DNA of 64,000 nucleotides, taken from contig CAYVKG010000003.1 in assembly GCA_964451955.1 (NCBI GenBank), forward strand, positions 40,889 to 104,888. Reading direction: 5' to 3'. Below, one piece after another: positions 42,895-50,497 of this stretch. The notes under the pieces were generated by a model, which ran no database searches, was not told where the DNA came from, and worked only from the letters and a program-made list of their open reading frames with translations. How positions within the stretch are numbered: the stretch's first letter is position 1; the number at the start of each line of letters is the position of its first letter. The stretch is from JAPLNB01 sp964451955. GTDB taxonomy: Bacteria; Planctomycetota; Phycisphaerae; Tepidisphaerales; Tepidisphaeraceae. The translations under genes were made by a program, and so were the position numbers.

Positions 42895-44184
42895 CTACCC
42901 CCGCTGGCCCATGGGCACATAGTCGCAAATCGTCGGTCCCGTGTAGATCTGCCGCGGCCGCGCAATCCGAGACTCCTTCTCCTCATGCTGCTCCTTCCAT
43001 TGCGCGATCCAGCCCGGCATCCGGCCTATCGCGAACATCACCGTGAACATGTTCACCGGGATCCCGATCGCCTTCATGATGATCCCCGAGTAAAAATCAA
43101 CGTTCGGATACAGCTTCCGATCAATGAAGTACGAGTCCTTCAACGCCAACTCCTCCAGCCTCCGCGCAATGTCAACCAGCGGGTCCTTCACACCCACCAG
43201 CGCCAATACCTGGTCGCACGCCGCCTTCAGTATCTTCGCACGAGGATCGAAATTCTTGTACACGCGATGACCAAAACCCATCAGCCGAACACCCGAGTTC
43301 TTGTCCTTCGCCAGCTTGACATAGTCCTCCGCCGTTATCCCCCCCTTGTGGATCTTCTCAAGCATCTCCAGAACTGCTACGTTCGCCCCGCCATGCAACG
43401 GACCCCAAAGCGCGGAGTTCCCCGCCGCCACCGACGCGAACAAATTCGCCTTCGACGAACCCACGATCCGAACCGTCGACGCGGAACAGTTCTGCTCATG
43501 ATCCGCATGCAACAGCAATACCATGTTCAACGCCCGCTCTATCTCCGGCGGGCAAACGTACTGCTTGTAAGGCTCCGAAAACATCATGTGCAAAAAGTTC
43601 GCGACATACCTCAGCTTCGGGTCAGGATACACCAGCGGCAGGCCCCGGTTCGTCCGGTATGAATACGCGGCAATCGTCCGAACCTTCGAAATCAGACGCG
43701 CCGAAACCGCTTCAAATGCCTCGTCGTCCTCCAAATGCAGAAGCTCCGTGTGAAAACACGCCAGCGTGTTCAGCATCGCCGACATGATCGCCATCGGCGG
43801 GGCGTCCACCGGAAAACCGGCAAAATGGTGCCGGAACGATTCGTGCAGGTGCGCGTTCTCCGTCAGACCCTGGCTGAATCGCTCCATCTCGTCCTTCTTC
43901 GGAAGTCGACCAAATATCAGCAGCCAGGCCACCTCCACAAACCTCGACTTCTCCGCCAACTGCTCAATCGGAATCCCGCGGTAACGCAGAATGCCCTTCT
44001 CTCCATCAATGAACGTGATCGCGCTCTTGCAGGCGCCCGTATTCCCGAATCCCGGATCCAGCGTGATCAGGCCCGTCTTGTCACGCAACTGCGAAATGTC
44101 GATCCCGAGTTCTCCCTCAGAGCCCTCGATCACCGGTAACTCAATCGTCTTGTCGCCGTAAGTGAGAGTCGCTGTACGTGGCAT
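42895..44184 (-). CDS. gltA: Citrate synthase
   Basis: A 429-aa enzyme making citrate from oxaloacetate and acetyl-CoA. Motifs: LHADHEQNCSASTVR (active-site His), GPLHGGANVAVLEML, MGFGHRVYKNFDPRA, and the substrate Arg-rich KDSYFIDRKLYPNVDFYSG. The N-terminal beta domain (IELPVIEGSEGELGIDISQL) is that of the hexameric, NADH-sensitive type found in many Gram-negatives. ATG at 44184 begins MPRTATLTYGDKT; a longer frame from 44217 is not conserved. Together with sdhA/sdhC at 58-61 kb it indicates a TCA cycle. A TATAAT lies ~43 bases upstream, followed by a T-rich leader. Confidence 0.95.
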   Translation of the reverse strand: MPRTATLTYGDKTIELPVIEGSEGELGIDISQLRDKTGLITLDPGFGNTGACKSAITFIDGEKGILRYRGIPIEQLAEKSRFVEVAWLLIFGRLPKKDEMERFSQGLTENAHLHESFRHHFAGFPVDAPPMAIMSAMLNTLACFHTELLHLEDDEAFEAVSARLISKVRTIAAYSYRTNRGLPLVYPDPKLRYVANFLHMMFSEPYKQYVCPPEIERALNMVLLLHADHEQNCSASTVRIVGSSKANLFASVAAGNSALWGPLHGGANVAVLEMLEKIHKGGITAEDYVKLAKDKNSGVRLMGFGHRVYKNFDPRAKILKAACDQVLALVGVKDPLVDIARRLEELALKDSYFIDRKLYPNVDFYSGIIMKAIGIPVNMFTVMFAIGRMPGWIAQWKEQHEEKESRIARPRQIYTGPTICDYVPMGQRG

Positions 44185-44226
44185 GTCACAATCCCAAAAA
44201 AAATAAGACCGACCCAACGTCGAGGC

Positions 44227-44232
44227 ATTATA
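44227..44232 (-). promoter_or_regulatory. -10 box of gltA
   Basis: Perfect TATAAT on the minus strand, giving a ~35-nt leader with a run of eight T before the ATG. No clear -35 at canonical spacing. Confidence 0.5.
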
Positions 44233-44319
44233 GGAAGCCGATTCTCACCCGGCATCCAAACCCGCAAAAATGTCACTCCGTCCGACCCGGTGCCTGCAGG
44301 AACATACCACGGTGCCGAT

Positions 44320-45210
44320 TCAATATGAAGGTGGCTGCATGTGTTGCGCCCCGCCCGGCGAGGTCGATCGGAGAGTCTCGCGAAGAAACCTCAGCCCGGC
44401 CCGAACGAACGCGTCCCCGTCTGGGCATACATCGTGAAACATCCCACGACCCTCCGCAAAACCGGGCAGCGACGAATTGTACGACTCAAAGTAAACACGC
44501 GCGCCAGGAGCACTGGCTTGTAGGGCCGCCATCAGACGCCCCCAGGGAACAAGACCACCCCCAGGCGCCCCGCGATCGTTCTCGCACGCGTGAATCCCCC
44601 ACAGGCGAGACGCCGTCAGACGCACCGCGGCGGCGAAATCCCGTATCTCCGTGATCAAATGATACGTGTCCAGCAGAATCCACAGGTTCCCGTGATCGGC
44701 AAGATCCACCAGACGCACCGCCTGCTCAGGCGTGTTCACCAGATGCGTCCGAAAATGACTCATCGGCTCCAGAACCAGCTTCACATTCGCCCGAGCCGCG
44801 TGTTCCGCCAGATCGTGCAGGTTCTCCGCCGTCCTCGAAAACTCGTCCGAAGGAGCCCTCCGCCGACGAACCCGCCCCGGATGATCGTATACAGCCCCGC
44901 TGTATGCCACCGCGCCCACCTCCCCCGCCACGTCGATCCACCGCCGGTGCCAATTCAGCCCGAAAACCCGGTTGCACCCCTCGTCATCCGATATGTCCGC
45001 CTCCATCGGCCAGTCACCCCCGGGGCTCAGCACAAGCTCCATCTTCAGTGACTCCGCTCGCTTTCGAAGTGGTCCCGCCTCAATGCACACATCATCGCCC
45101 ACCGCCACCTCCACTCCGTTCAGACCCAGCGACGCGCATCGCTCCAGCAGCGGCAGGGCAGCCTCCGTCCATCGGTCCGTCCACAAAAATATGTGCGCTC
45201 CAAAGATCAT
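44320..45210 (-). CDS. TIM-barrel sugar phosphate isomerase/epimerase
   Basis: A 296-aa AP-endonuclease-2-fold protein. The start chosen, MIFGAHIFLWTDRW, is the usual N-terminus of this group (the open frame extends 47 residues further upstream). Barrel strands and metal ligands follow: GLNGVEVAVGDD, LVLSPGGDWPMEADI, VKLVLEPMSHFRTHL (Glu ligand), LWILLDTYHLIT (Asp and His ligands), LWGIHACENDRGAPG (His) and VYFESYNS (Glu). These metal-site positions fit hydroxypyruvate isomerase/tagatose epimerase-like enzymes. The substrate is unknown. TACATT lies 7 bases before the chosen ATG. It is upstream of gltA on the same strand. Confidence 0.75.
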   Translation of the reverse strand: MIFGAHIFLWTDRWTEAALPLLERCASLGLNGVEVAVGDDVCIEAGPLRKRAESLKMELVLSPGGDWPMEADISDDEGCNRVFGLNWHRRWIDVAGEVGAVAYSGAVYDHPGRVRRRRAPSDEFSRTAENLHDLAEHAARANVKLVLEPMSHFRTHLVNTPEQAVRLVDLADHGNLWILLDTYHLITEIRDFAAAVRLTASRLWGIHACENDRGAPGGGLVPWGRLMAALQASAPGARVYFESYNSSLPGFAEGRGMFHDVCPDGDAFVRAGLRFLRETLRSTSPGGAQHMQPPSY

Positions 45211-45217
45211 CCCCCAA

Positions 45218-45223
45218 AATGTA
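45218..45223 (-). promoter_or_regulatory. -10 box of the epimerase gene (leaderless)
   Basis: TACATT on the minus strand, 7 bases before the ATG at 45210, assuming that start is correct. Confidence 0.3.
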
Positions 45224-45579
45224 CGGGCCATACCCAGCTCGGGCAATTCCCAAGGCCCCTCCGCATCTATGCCCCCCGTCCCCATCACAGGCCTGATCCC
45301 CCGAAGACCACGGTCCATGCTGGCGACACGCCGTCGAGCACAGCCCCACAAACCACTCCTCTCAAAAAACAGAGAAAGCGCAAACCAAGTTGAGTGGTAC
45401 TATGTGAAAACCTACTGTCTGACCGCCAATATGGGTCTGATATGATGCGAAAAACGTCCGAGCTATCTCCAGTGTTAAAAAAAACTTGTCTGCAGCAAAG
45501 CCTGCAATCAGGGACAACGATGGCCGCTGCGGATGATCTGTAGTGCACCAAAAATGTATCAAATCGGGCGACGCCTGCA

Positions 45580-45619
45580 TTGCCGACGCCTCAGACCCAT
45601 AATAGGATATATATGTCCT
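45580..45619 (+). promoter_or_regulatory. Candidate promoter and operator of the redox operon
   Basis: TTGCCG (45580-45585), 17-bp spacer, TAGGAT (45603-45608). Overlapping the -10 is a 16-bp near-perfect palindrome, AGGATATATATGTCCT (45604-45619), a reasonable operator. The 45224-45686 gap is unusually AT-rich for this genome, includes a run of eight A near 45475, and has no gene I can support. Confidence 0.35.
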
Positions 45620-45686
45620 CTAATGAGCGGCCGCCAATTGCTTGGTGCCAACGCCCTCGGTCAGACCTTGGAAATGAGAGTGGCGA

Positions 45687-47096
45687 ATGAGACCTCCAGT
45701 GGCCAGCAAAGCACTACCTATCGCCGTAGCGATCGTCGGCGGCATCGCGATCGTGCTCTGGGTCGCTGTCCAGCCGCAGCAGGCAAAAGTGGGTCTCAGA
45801 CTCTCCGGCCAAGACAACAAGGGGGCCGGCCTCGTCACCGCAACCGTCGATCTCAAAGGGATCTTCACCCTCGGCCAGGGCAAACCCAGCGATTGGCCGG
45901 GCAGCTGGCCTTGCTTCAGGGGCCAAAAACTCGACAACATCAGCTCCGAGCAGGCCGGACTGGCCAGACAATGGAAACCCTCCGGTCCCCCAGTCTTATG
46001 GTCCGTCGAAGTCGGTGAGGGTTATGCCGGGCCCGCAATCCACAAAGGACGCGTCTACCTCCTGGACTACGACCAGAAAGCCCTCGGCGATGTCCTCCGC
46101 TGCCTCTCCCTTTCTGATGGCAAGGAAATCTGGAAACGCTTCTACGGCATCGACATCGGACGAAACCACGGTATCTCCCGAACCGTCCCCGCCGTCACCG
46201 ACAAGTTCGTCGTGACCCTCGGACCTAAGTGCCATGTCCTCTGCGCAGATTCCGTCACCGGGGATTTCAAGTGGGGCATCGATCTCGTCAAAGATTACCA
46301 AACCGTCGTACCTCCTTGGTATGCCGGACAATGCCCACTCATCGACGGCGACAAAGTCATCCTCGCCCCGGGCGGTTCCGCACTCCTCATGGCGGTCAGC
46401 CTCGAGACCGGAAACGTCCTCTGGAAAACCCCAAACCCCAGACAGTGGAAAATGACCCACACCTCCGTCGCCCCCATGATGCTCCACGGAAAGAAAACCT
46501 ATGTCTATGCCGCCAGCGGCGGCGTCGTCGGAGTCTCCGCCGACGACGGCAAACTCCTCTGGGAAACCGCCGACTGGAAAGTCAACATGGCCAATGTCCC
46601 TACCCCCGTACCCATGGGCGATGACCGCCTCTTCCTCAGCGGCGGGTACGGCTCCGGATCCATGATGATCCGCCTCACCGACAGCACTGCCGGCGTCGCC
46701 GTCCAAACCCTCTATCGCCTCAAACCCGATGTCTTCGGCGCCGAACAGCACTCCCCAGTCCTCCACAACGGCTACCTCTACGGACTCATCCCGCCTACCG
46801 GCAGGCTCGTCTGCCTCGATCCCGCCGGAAAACAAAAATGGATCAGCGGTCCAAAAGAACGCTTCGGACTCGGGCCCTTCATGATCGCAGAGGGCATGAT
46901 CATCGCCCTCAGCGAAAAAGGAACTCTCGTCTTGGCTGAAGCCACTGAAACAGGATACAAACAACTTGCCTCGGCAAACGTCATCCACGACGCCCACGAG
47001 GCCTGGGCGCCCCTCGCCCTCGCGGGAGGACGACTGATCGTGCGCGATCTCACACGTATGGCCTGTCTCGATCTACGGAAGGTGGCCAATGAGTGA
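45687..47096 (+). CDS. Membrane-anchored PQQ-like beta-propeller protein
   Basis: A 469-aa protein. One N-terminal transmembrane anchor (residues ~9-28, LPIAVAIVGGIAIVLWVAV) places the rest in the periplasm. Propeller blades repeat the pattern 'A-x-x-x-G-K-x-x-W': CLSLSDGKEIWKRFYG, CADSVTGDFKWGIDL, AVSLETGNVLWKTP, GVSADDGKLLWETA, CLDPAGKQKWI. There is no clear PQQ-ligand set, so it may be a structural or binding propeller rather than a dehydrogenase. WPCFRG near residue 74 is a motif shared with the second propeller of the operon (WPAFRGPHG). First gene of an eight-gene run; its end overlaps the next start by 8 bases. Confidence 0.85.
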   Translation: MRPPVASKALPIAVAIVGGIAIVLWVAVQPQQAKVGLRLSGQDNKGAGLVTATVDLKGIFTLGQGKPSDWPGSWPCFRGQKLDNISSEQAGLARQWKPSGPPVLWSVEVGEGYAGPAIHKGRVYLLDYDQKALGDVLRCLSLSDGKEIWKRFYGIDIGRNHGISRTVPAVTDKFVVTLGPKCHVLCADSVTGDFKWGIDLVKDYQTVVPPWYAGQCPLIDGDKVILAPGGSALLMAVSLETGNVLWKTPNPRQWKMTHTSVAPMMLHGKKTYVYAASGGVVGVSADDGKLLWETADWKVNMANVPTPVPMGDDRLFLSGGYGSGSMMIRLTDSTAGVAVQTLYRLKPDVFGAEQHSPVLHNGYLYGLIPPTGRLVCLDPAGKQKWISGPKERFGLGPFMIAEGMIIALSEKGTLVLAEATETGYKQLASANVIHDAHEAWAPLALAGGRLIVRDLTRMACLDLRKVANE

Positions 47097-48150
47097 TCAC
47101 AACCCCAACAACCCAACCACCCAACCACGCCAGCAAGATCCCCATCACCCGTGCTGCGCCAACACCGTCGCCAAAAAAATCAGCATCGGCGCCTTGGTCC
47201 TCGGACTCCCCCTCGCTACCTTCGCCGTCTACAAGGCCCTCGAAAACGCCGATCAGCCCGGAAACCTCATCCCGGGCAAGCCCCTCGAACTCGACGCCGC
47301 CCTGCGACACGTCGATCCCTCCCTCATCAAATACAAGGAACTGGCCCGAATCGAAACCGGGTTCGCCAAACCTTTGGCCATCACCGTCGACCCCAAAGGA
47401 AATCTCCTCGTCGGCGCCGACGGAATGGTCAGAATCTTCTCCAGATCCGGTTCACAAATCGCCGATCTCCCCGTTCCAGGCCGCGTCTATTGCCTGGCCA
47501 CCGCCGAACCCGATCTCCTCTACCTCGGCTTCAAGGACCACGTCGAGCTCTACGCGATCGACGGCAAACTCATCAAACGCTGGCCCAGTTACGGCGATAA
47601 TGCCTTCCTCACCTGCATTACCCCCAGCGGCGATAACGTCTGGGTCGCCGATGCCGGCCGCCGACTCCTCCTACGCTGCGATCGCGACGGAAACGTCCTC
47701 GCACAAATCGGCAAAGGAGACCCCAAAAAAAACCTGCCCCCACTCAATCTCCCAAGCCCCCATCTCGATGTCGCCGTCGATCCCGCCGGTTTGGTCTGGG
47801 TCAACAACATGGGCCTCCATCGCCTCGAAGGCTACCGACCCGACGGCACCCTCTCCAAATTCTGGGGAAAGGCCGGCACCAGGATCGAAGCCTTCCCGGG
47901 ATGCTGCAACCCCGCCGATTTCGCCGTCCTCAAGGACGGCAGCTTCATCGTCGCCGAAAAAATGACCCCACGTGTCAAAAAATACTCCCCCGATGGCGTC
48001 TTCCAGGGCGTCGTCGCGCCGCCCGACGTCTTCGGCCAGAACATGATGGGCATTGACCTCGCCATCGACCCCGACGAACGTGTCTTCCTCATGGAACGCG
48101 GAAAACGCGAAGTCCGGATCTTCGTGCCCCTTGAGGAGGGCCGAAAATGA
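47089..48150 (+). CDS. Membrane-anchored NHL/six-bladed beta-propeller protein
   Basis: A 353-aa protein. After a polar N-terminal tail with a Cys pair (HHPCCANTV) there is one membrane anchor (residues ~30-50, ISIGALVLGLPLATFAVYKAL). NHL-like repeats follow: FAKPLAITVDPKGNLLVGADG, VRIFSRSGSQIADLP, NVWVADAGRRLLLRCDRDGNVLAQIG, HLDVAVDPAGLVWVNNMG, HRLEGYRPDGTLSKFWG and GIDLAIDPDERVFLMERGK. Each has the 'P-x-G/D ... V-D' pattern of NHL blades. It probably forms a periplasmic docking surface; the function is unknown. It overlaps the previous gene and ends with an ATGA overlap with the next. Confidence 0.8.
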   Translation: MSDHNPNNPTTQPRQQDPHHPCCANTVAKKISIGALVLGLPLATFAVYKALENADQPGNLIPGKPLELDAALRHVDPSLIKYKELARIETGFAKPLAITVDPKGNLLVGADGMVRIFSRSGSQIADLPVPGRVYCLATAEPDLLYLGFKDHVELYAIDGKLIKRWPSYGDNAFLTCITPSGDNVWVADAGRRLLLRCDRDGNVLAQIGKGDPKKNLPPLNLPSPHLDVAVDPAGLVWVNNMGLHRLEGYRPDGTLSKFWGKAGTRIEAFPGCCNPADFAVLKDGSFIVAEKMTPRVKKYSPDGVFQGVVAPPDVFGQNMMGIDLAIDPDERVFLMERGKREVRIFVPLEEGRK

Positions 48151-48431
48151 TCCTCCGACGAACATTCCTACGCAATCTCGTTGGCGCAAGCATCCTCGGC
48201 GGCGTCTCCCTGCTGGTCTTCAAGGATCACGACCCCTGCACCAAGACCATCGCATGCGATGCGTGCCAGGCGTTCGGAAAATGCGACCTCGCACGCGCCA
48301 AACAGAATCCCCAAACCCCCACCCCAACCCCCCGACCTGGTCAAACCGCCCCTCCCTCAGGCGAGCCGGGAACTCTCCACCAAACACCCAGGCCCTCTTC
48401 CTTCAACCAAGAAGGGGAAAAGCAACTGTGA
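48147..48431 (+). CDS. Small twin-arginine, Cys-containing protein
   Basis: A 94-aa protein beginning MILRRTFLRNLVGASILGGVSLLVF, a twin-arginine-like signal or anchor. A short Cys cluster follows: CTKTIACDACQAFGKCDLARAKQ, with four Cys at residues ~33-48 in the order C-x6-C-x2-C-x5-C. The remainder is a Pro/Gln/Thr-rich tail. The Cys spacing resembles a single Fe-S or redox-cysteine site; the cofactor is unproven. I do not recognise the family. ATGA overlap with the previous gene and GTGA overlap with the next show it is a genuine operon member. Confidence 0.75.
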   Translation: MILRRTFLRNLVGASILGGVSLLVFKDHDPCTKTIACDACQAFGKCDLARAKQNPQTPTPTPRPGQTAPPSGEPGTLHQTPRPSSFNQEGEKQL

Positions 48432-49000
48432 CCACCGAAAATGACAATCCTTCCCGAAGGGACTTGCTCAACGCCACCGTCCGCGGCGCAAGCCTGCTGG
48501 CTCTCGGAGGTGTCCTCGGAGCGGTCGCCGCCACACGCAAAACCCAGGGCAAGATGGTCTGGCAGATCGACCCCTACAAGTGCATCTACTGCGAAGGATG
48601 TGCCACCAACTGCGTCCTCAACCCCTCCGCCGTCAAGTGCCTCAACGTCTTCCCACTCTGCGGCTACTGCGACCTCTGCACCGGTTACTTCGAGGCCGAA
48701 CCCAATGCTCTCACCACCGCCGCCGAAAACCTCCTCTGCCCCACCGCCGCTCTCATTCGTAAATGGGTCGAAGATGATTACTACGAGTACATCATCGATC
48801 CCGATTTGTGCATCGGATGTGCCCGATGCGTCAAGGGCTGCACCGATTACGGCAACGGCTCCCTCTTCCTCCAGATCGACCAGCAACTGTGCGTCCAGTG
48901 CAACCAGTGCTCGATCGCAGCCAAGTGCCCCTCCCACGCGATTTCCAGAATCCCCGCGGAACAACCCTATATCCTCAAGGACAAACTCCGAATCGGTTGA
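48428..49000 (+). CDS. Twin-arginine polyferredoxin
   Basis: A 190-aa protein with GTG start overlapping the previous stop. The N-terminus has a Tat-like signal (SRRDLLNATVRGASLLALGG). It carries up to four 4Fe-4S-type Cys clusters: CIYCEGCATNC with CVLNPSAVKC, CGYCDLC with a later C, CIGCARCVKGC and CVQCNQC with KCPSHAI. The last two match dicluster ferredoxin domains. It is likely a periplasmic or membrane-facing electron carrier paired with the NapH-like protein downstream, similar in logic to NapG/NapH. The following 204 bases (49001-49204) contain no gene. Confidence 0.85.
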   Translation: MTTENDNPSRRDLLNATVRGASLLALGGVLGAVAATRKTQGKMVWQIDPYKCIYCEGCATNCVLNPSAVKCLNVFPLCGYCDLCTGYFEAEPNALTTAAENLLCPTAALIRKWVEDDYYEYIIDPDLCIGCARCVKGCTDYGNGSLFLQIDQQLCVQCNQCSIAAKCPSHAISRIPAEQPYILKDKLRIG

Positions 49001-49204
49001 AATCACCGCTTGTCATCAGACAAATAACGCTCCCACGAGACGGATAACACCAGGATGCTTACTCGCGAAAAATATCCACAAAGACCCCAAGACGACCCCT
49101 CCGCCTCGCCACCTTCCTGTCCCATCCCCTCCGCCGACCGCGGCATCCCCGCCAACCCGCCCCATCCCCTCCTCCACTCTCCATCGCTCGCTTCTGAGTT
49201 CCTC

Positions 49205-50497
49205 ATGCGTCTGATACGTTCAATGGTCATTCCCACCCTCCTGCTCCTTCGGCCCGCCCCGGCCTCGGCCGTCGAGCGATTCCCAGCACCCGATTTCCGC
49301 AGCGGCTATAAAATGCCCTCCACGGTCGTCTCCCCCGTCCAATGGGCCGGACAGCAGTGGGTCGATGTCGCAGTGCTCGGCGCCGCCCTCGTCGCCGCCG
49401 CCTGGCTCGTCTTCCAAAAACGCTCCCGAAGGGGCGTCTTCTGGCTCACCATCTTCTCCCTCATCTACTTCGGATTCTGGCGCAAAGGGTGCATCTGCCC
49501 CGTCGGGTCCATCGGCAACGTCGCCCTGGCGGCCGGGCCAAATGCCTATGCCCTCCCCTGGACCGTCGCACTCCTCTTCGTCATCCCCTTGCTCTTCTCC
49601 CTCTTCTGGGGACGAGTCTTCTGCGCCGCCGTCTGCCCCCTCGGAGCTATCCAGGACGTCGTCCTGCTCAAACCCGTCCATGTGCCCCCATGGGTCGAAC
49701 ATGGCCTCGGCCTCTTCGCCTACCTCTACCTCGGCCTCGCCGTCCTGTTTGCCGCCGTCGGAAGCGACCTCATCATCTGCCGCTATGATCCCTTCGTCGG
49801 ATTCTTCAGAATGAGCGCGCCGGCCCATATGCTCTTCCTCGGCGCCGTCTTCCTCCTCACCAGCATGTTCGTCGGACGAACCTATTGCCGCTTCTTCTGC
49901 CCCTACGGCGTCCTCCTCCGCTTGCTCTCCGTCTTCTCCAAACGCACCGTCTCCATTACCCCACGCGATTGCGTCGACTGCCGACTCTGCGAGCAGGCTT
50001 GCCCCTTCGGCGCAATCCGCTATCCCACCCAGAAAGAAAAAGCCCCCTGGAAACAGGCCGCAAAACGACAACTCGTCACCATTGTCCTCCTCCTCCCGCT
50101 CGTCCTCACCGTCTTCGCTGCCGCCGGTTACACCGCCCGCGACCCACTCGCCCGCATGGACCGAACCGTCCTCCTGGCCGAACGCGTCTGGCAGGAAGAG
50201 CACAACCTCGTCACAGGCCTCACAGACCCAAGCCGCGCCTTCCGCGGTACGGGACAAACCCTCGAACAACTGTACCGGCAGGCCAACCAAATACGCGATC
50301 GCTATTCCATCGGCGCAAGCCTCTTCGGCGCATGGATCGGCCTCGTCCTCTGGGCCAAACTCGTCGCATTGATCGTTCGGCGACAACGCACCGGATATAC
50401 CGCTTGCCCCGCCGGGTGCGTCGCCTGCGCAAGGTGCTATCTCTCCTGCCCCGTCGAACATGAGCGACTGGCTCAACAGCAACTGGTGGTCGCATGA
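49205..50497 (+). CDS. NapH/NosR-like membrane polyferredoxin
   Basis: A 430-aa membrane protein. After a signal-like N-terminus (MRLIRSMVIPTLLLLRPAPASA) there are about five or six transmembrane helices. Cys motifs: GCICPVGSIGNV, FCAAVCPLGAIQD, CRFFCPYGVLL, CVDCRLCEQACPFGA and a C-terminal CPAGCVACARCYLSCP. The CxxxCP elements between helices are typical of NapH/NosR/CcoG proteins, which move electrons between quinol and ferredoxin-type carriers across the membrane. ATG at 49205 starts the signal; an in-frame ATG at 49055 would add a Pro-rich 50-residue stretch. It ends with an ATGA overlap with the next gene. Confidence 0.88.
   Translation: MRLIRSMVIPTLLLLRPAPASAVERFPAPDFRSGYKMPSTVVSPVQWAGQQWVDVAVLGAALVAAAWLVFQKRSRRGVFWLTIFSLIYFGFWRKGCICPVGSIGNVALAAGPNAYALPWTVALLFVIPLLFSLFWGRVFCAAVCPLGAIQDVVLLKPVHVPPWVEHGLGLFAYLYLGLAVLFAAVGSDLIICRYDPFVGFFRMSAPAHMLFLGAVFLLTSMFVGRTYCRFFCPYGVLLRLLSVFSKRTVSITPRDCVDCRLCEQACPFGAIRYPTQKEKAPWKQAAKRQLVTIVLLLPLVLTVFAAAGYTARDPLARMDRTVLLAERVWQEEHNLVTGLTDPSRAFRGTGQTLEQLYRQANQIRDRYSIGASLFGAWIGLVLWAKLVALIVRRQRTGYTACPAGCVACARCYLSCPVEHERLAQQQLVVA

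Noticed and set aside
45211..45686. Small genes in the AT-rich gap
   Set aside because: Only short frames without ribosome-binding sites or motifs; better explained as a regulatory region.
49220..50482. 420-aa acidic minus-strand frame
   Set aside because: Antisense to the NapH-like gene, almost only Asp/Glu/Gly/Ala, no motifs.
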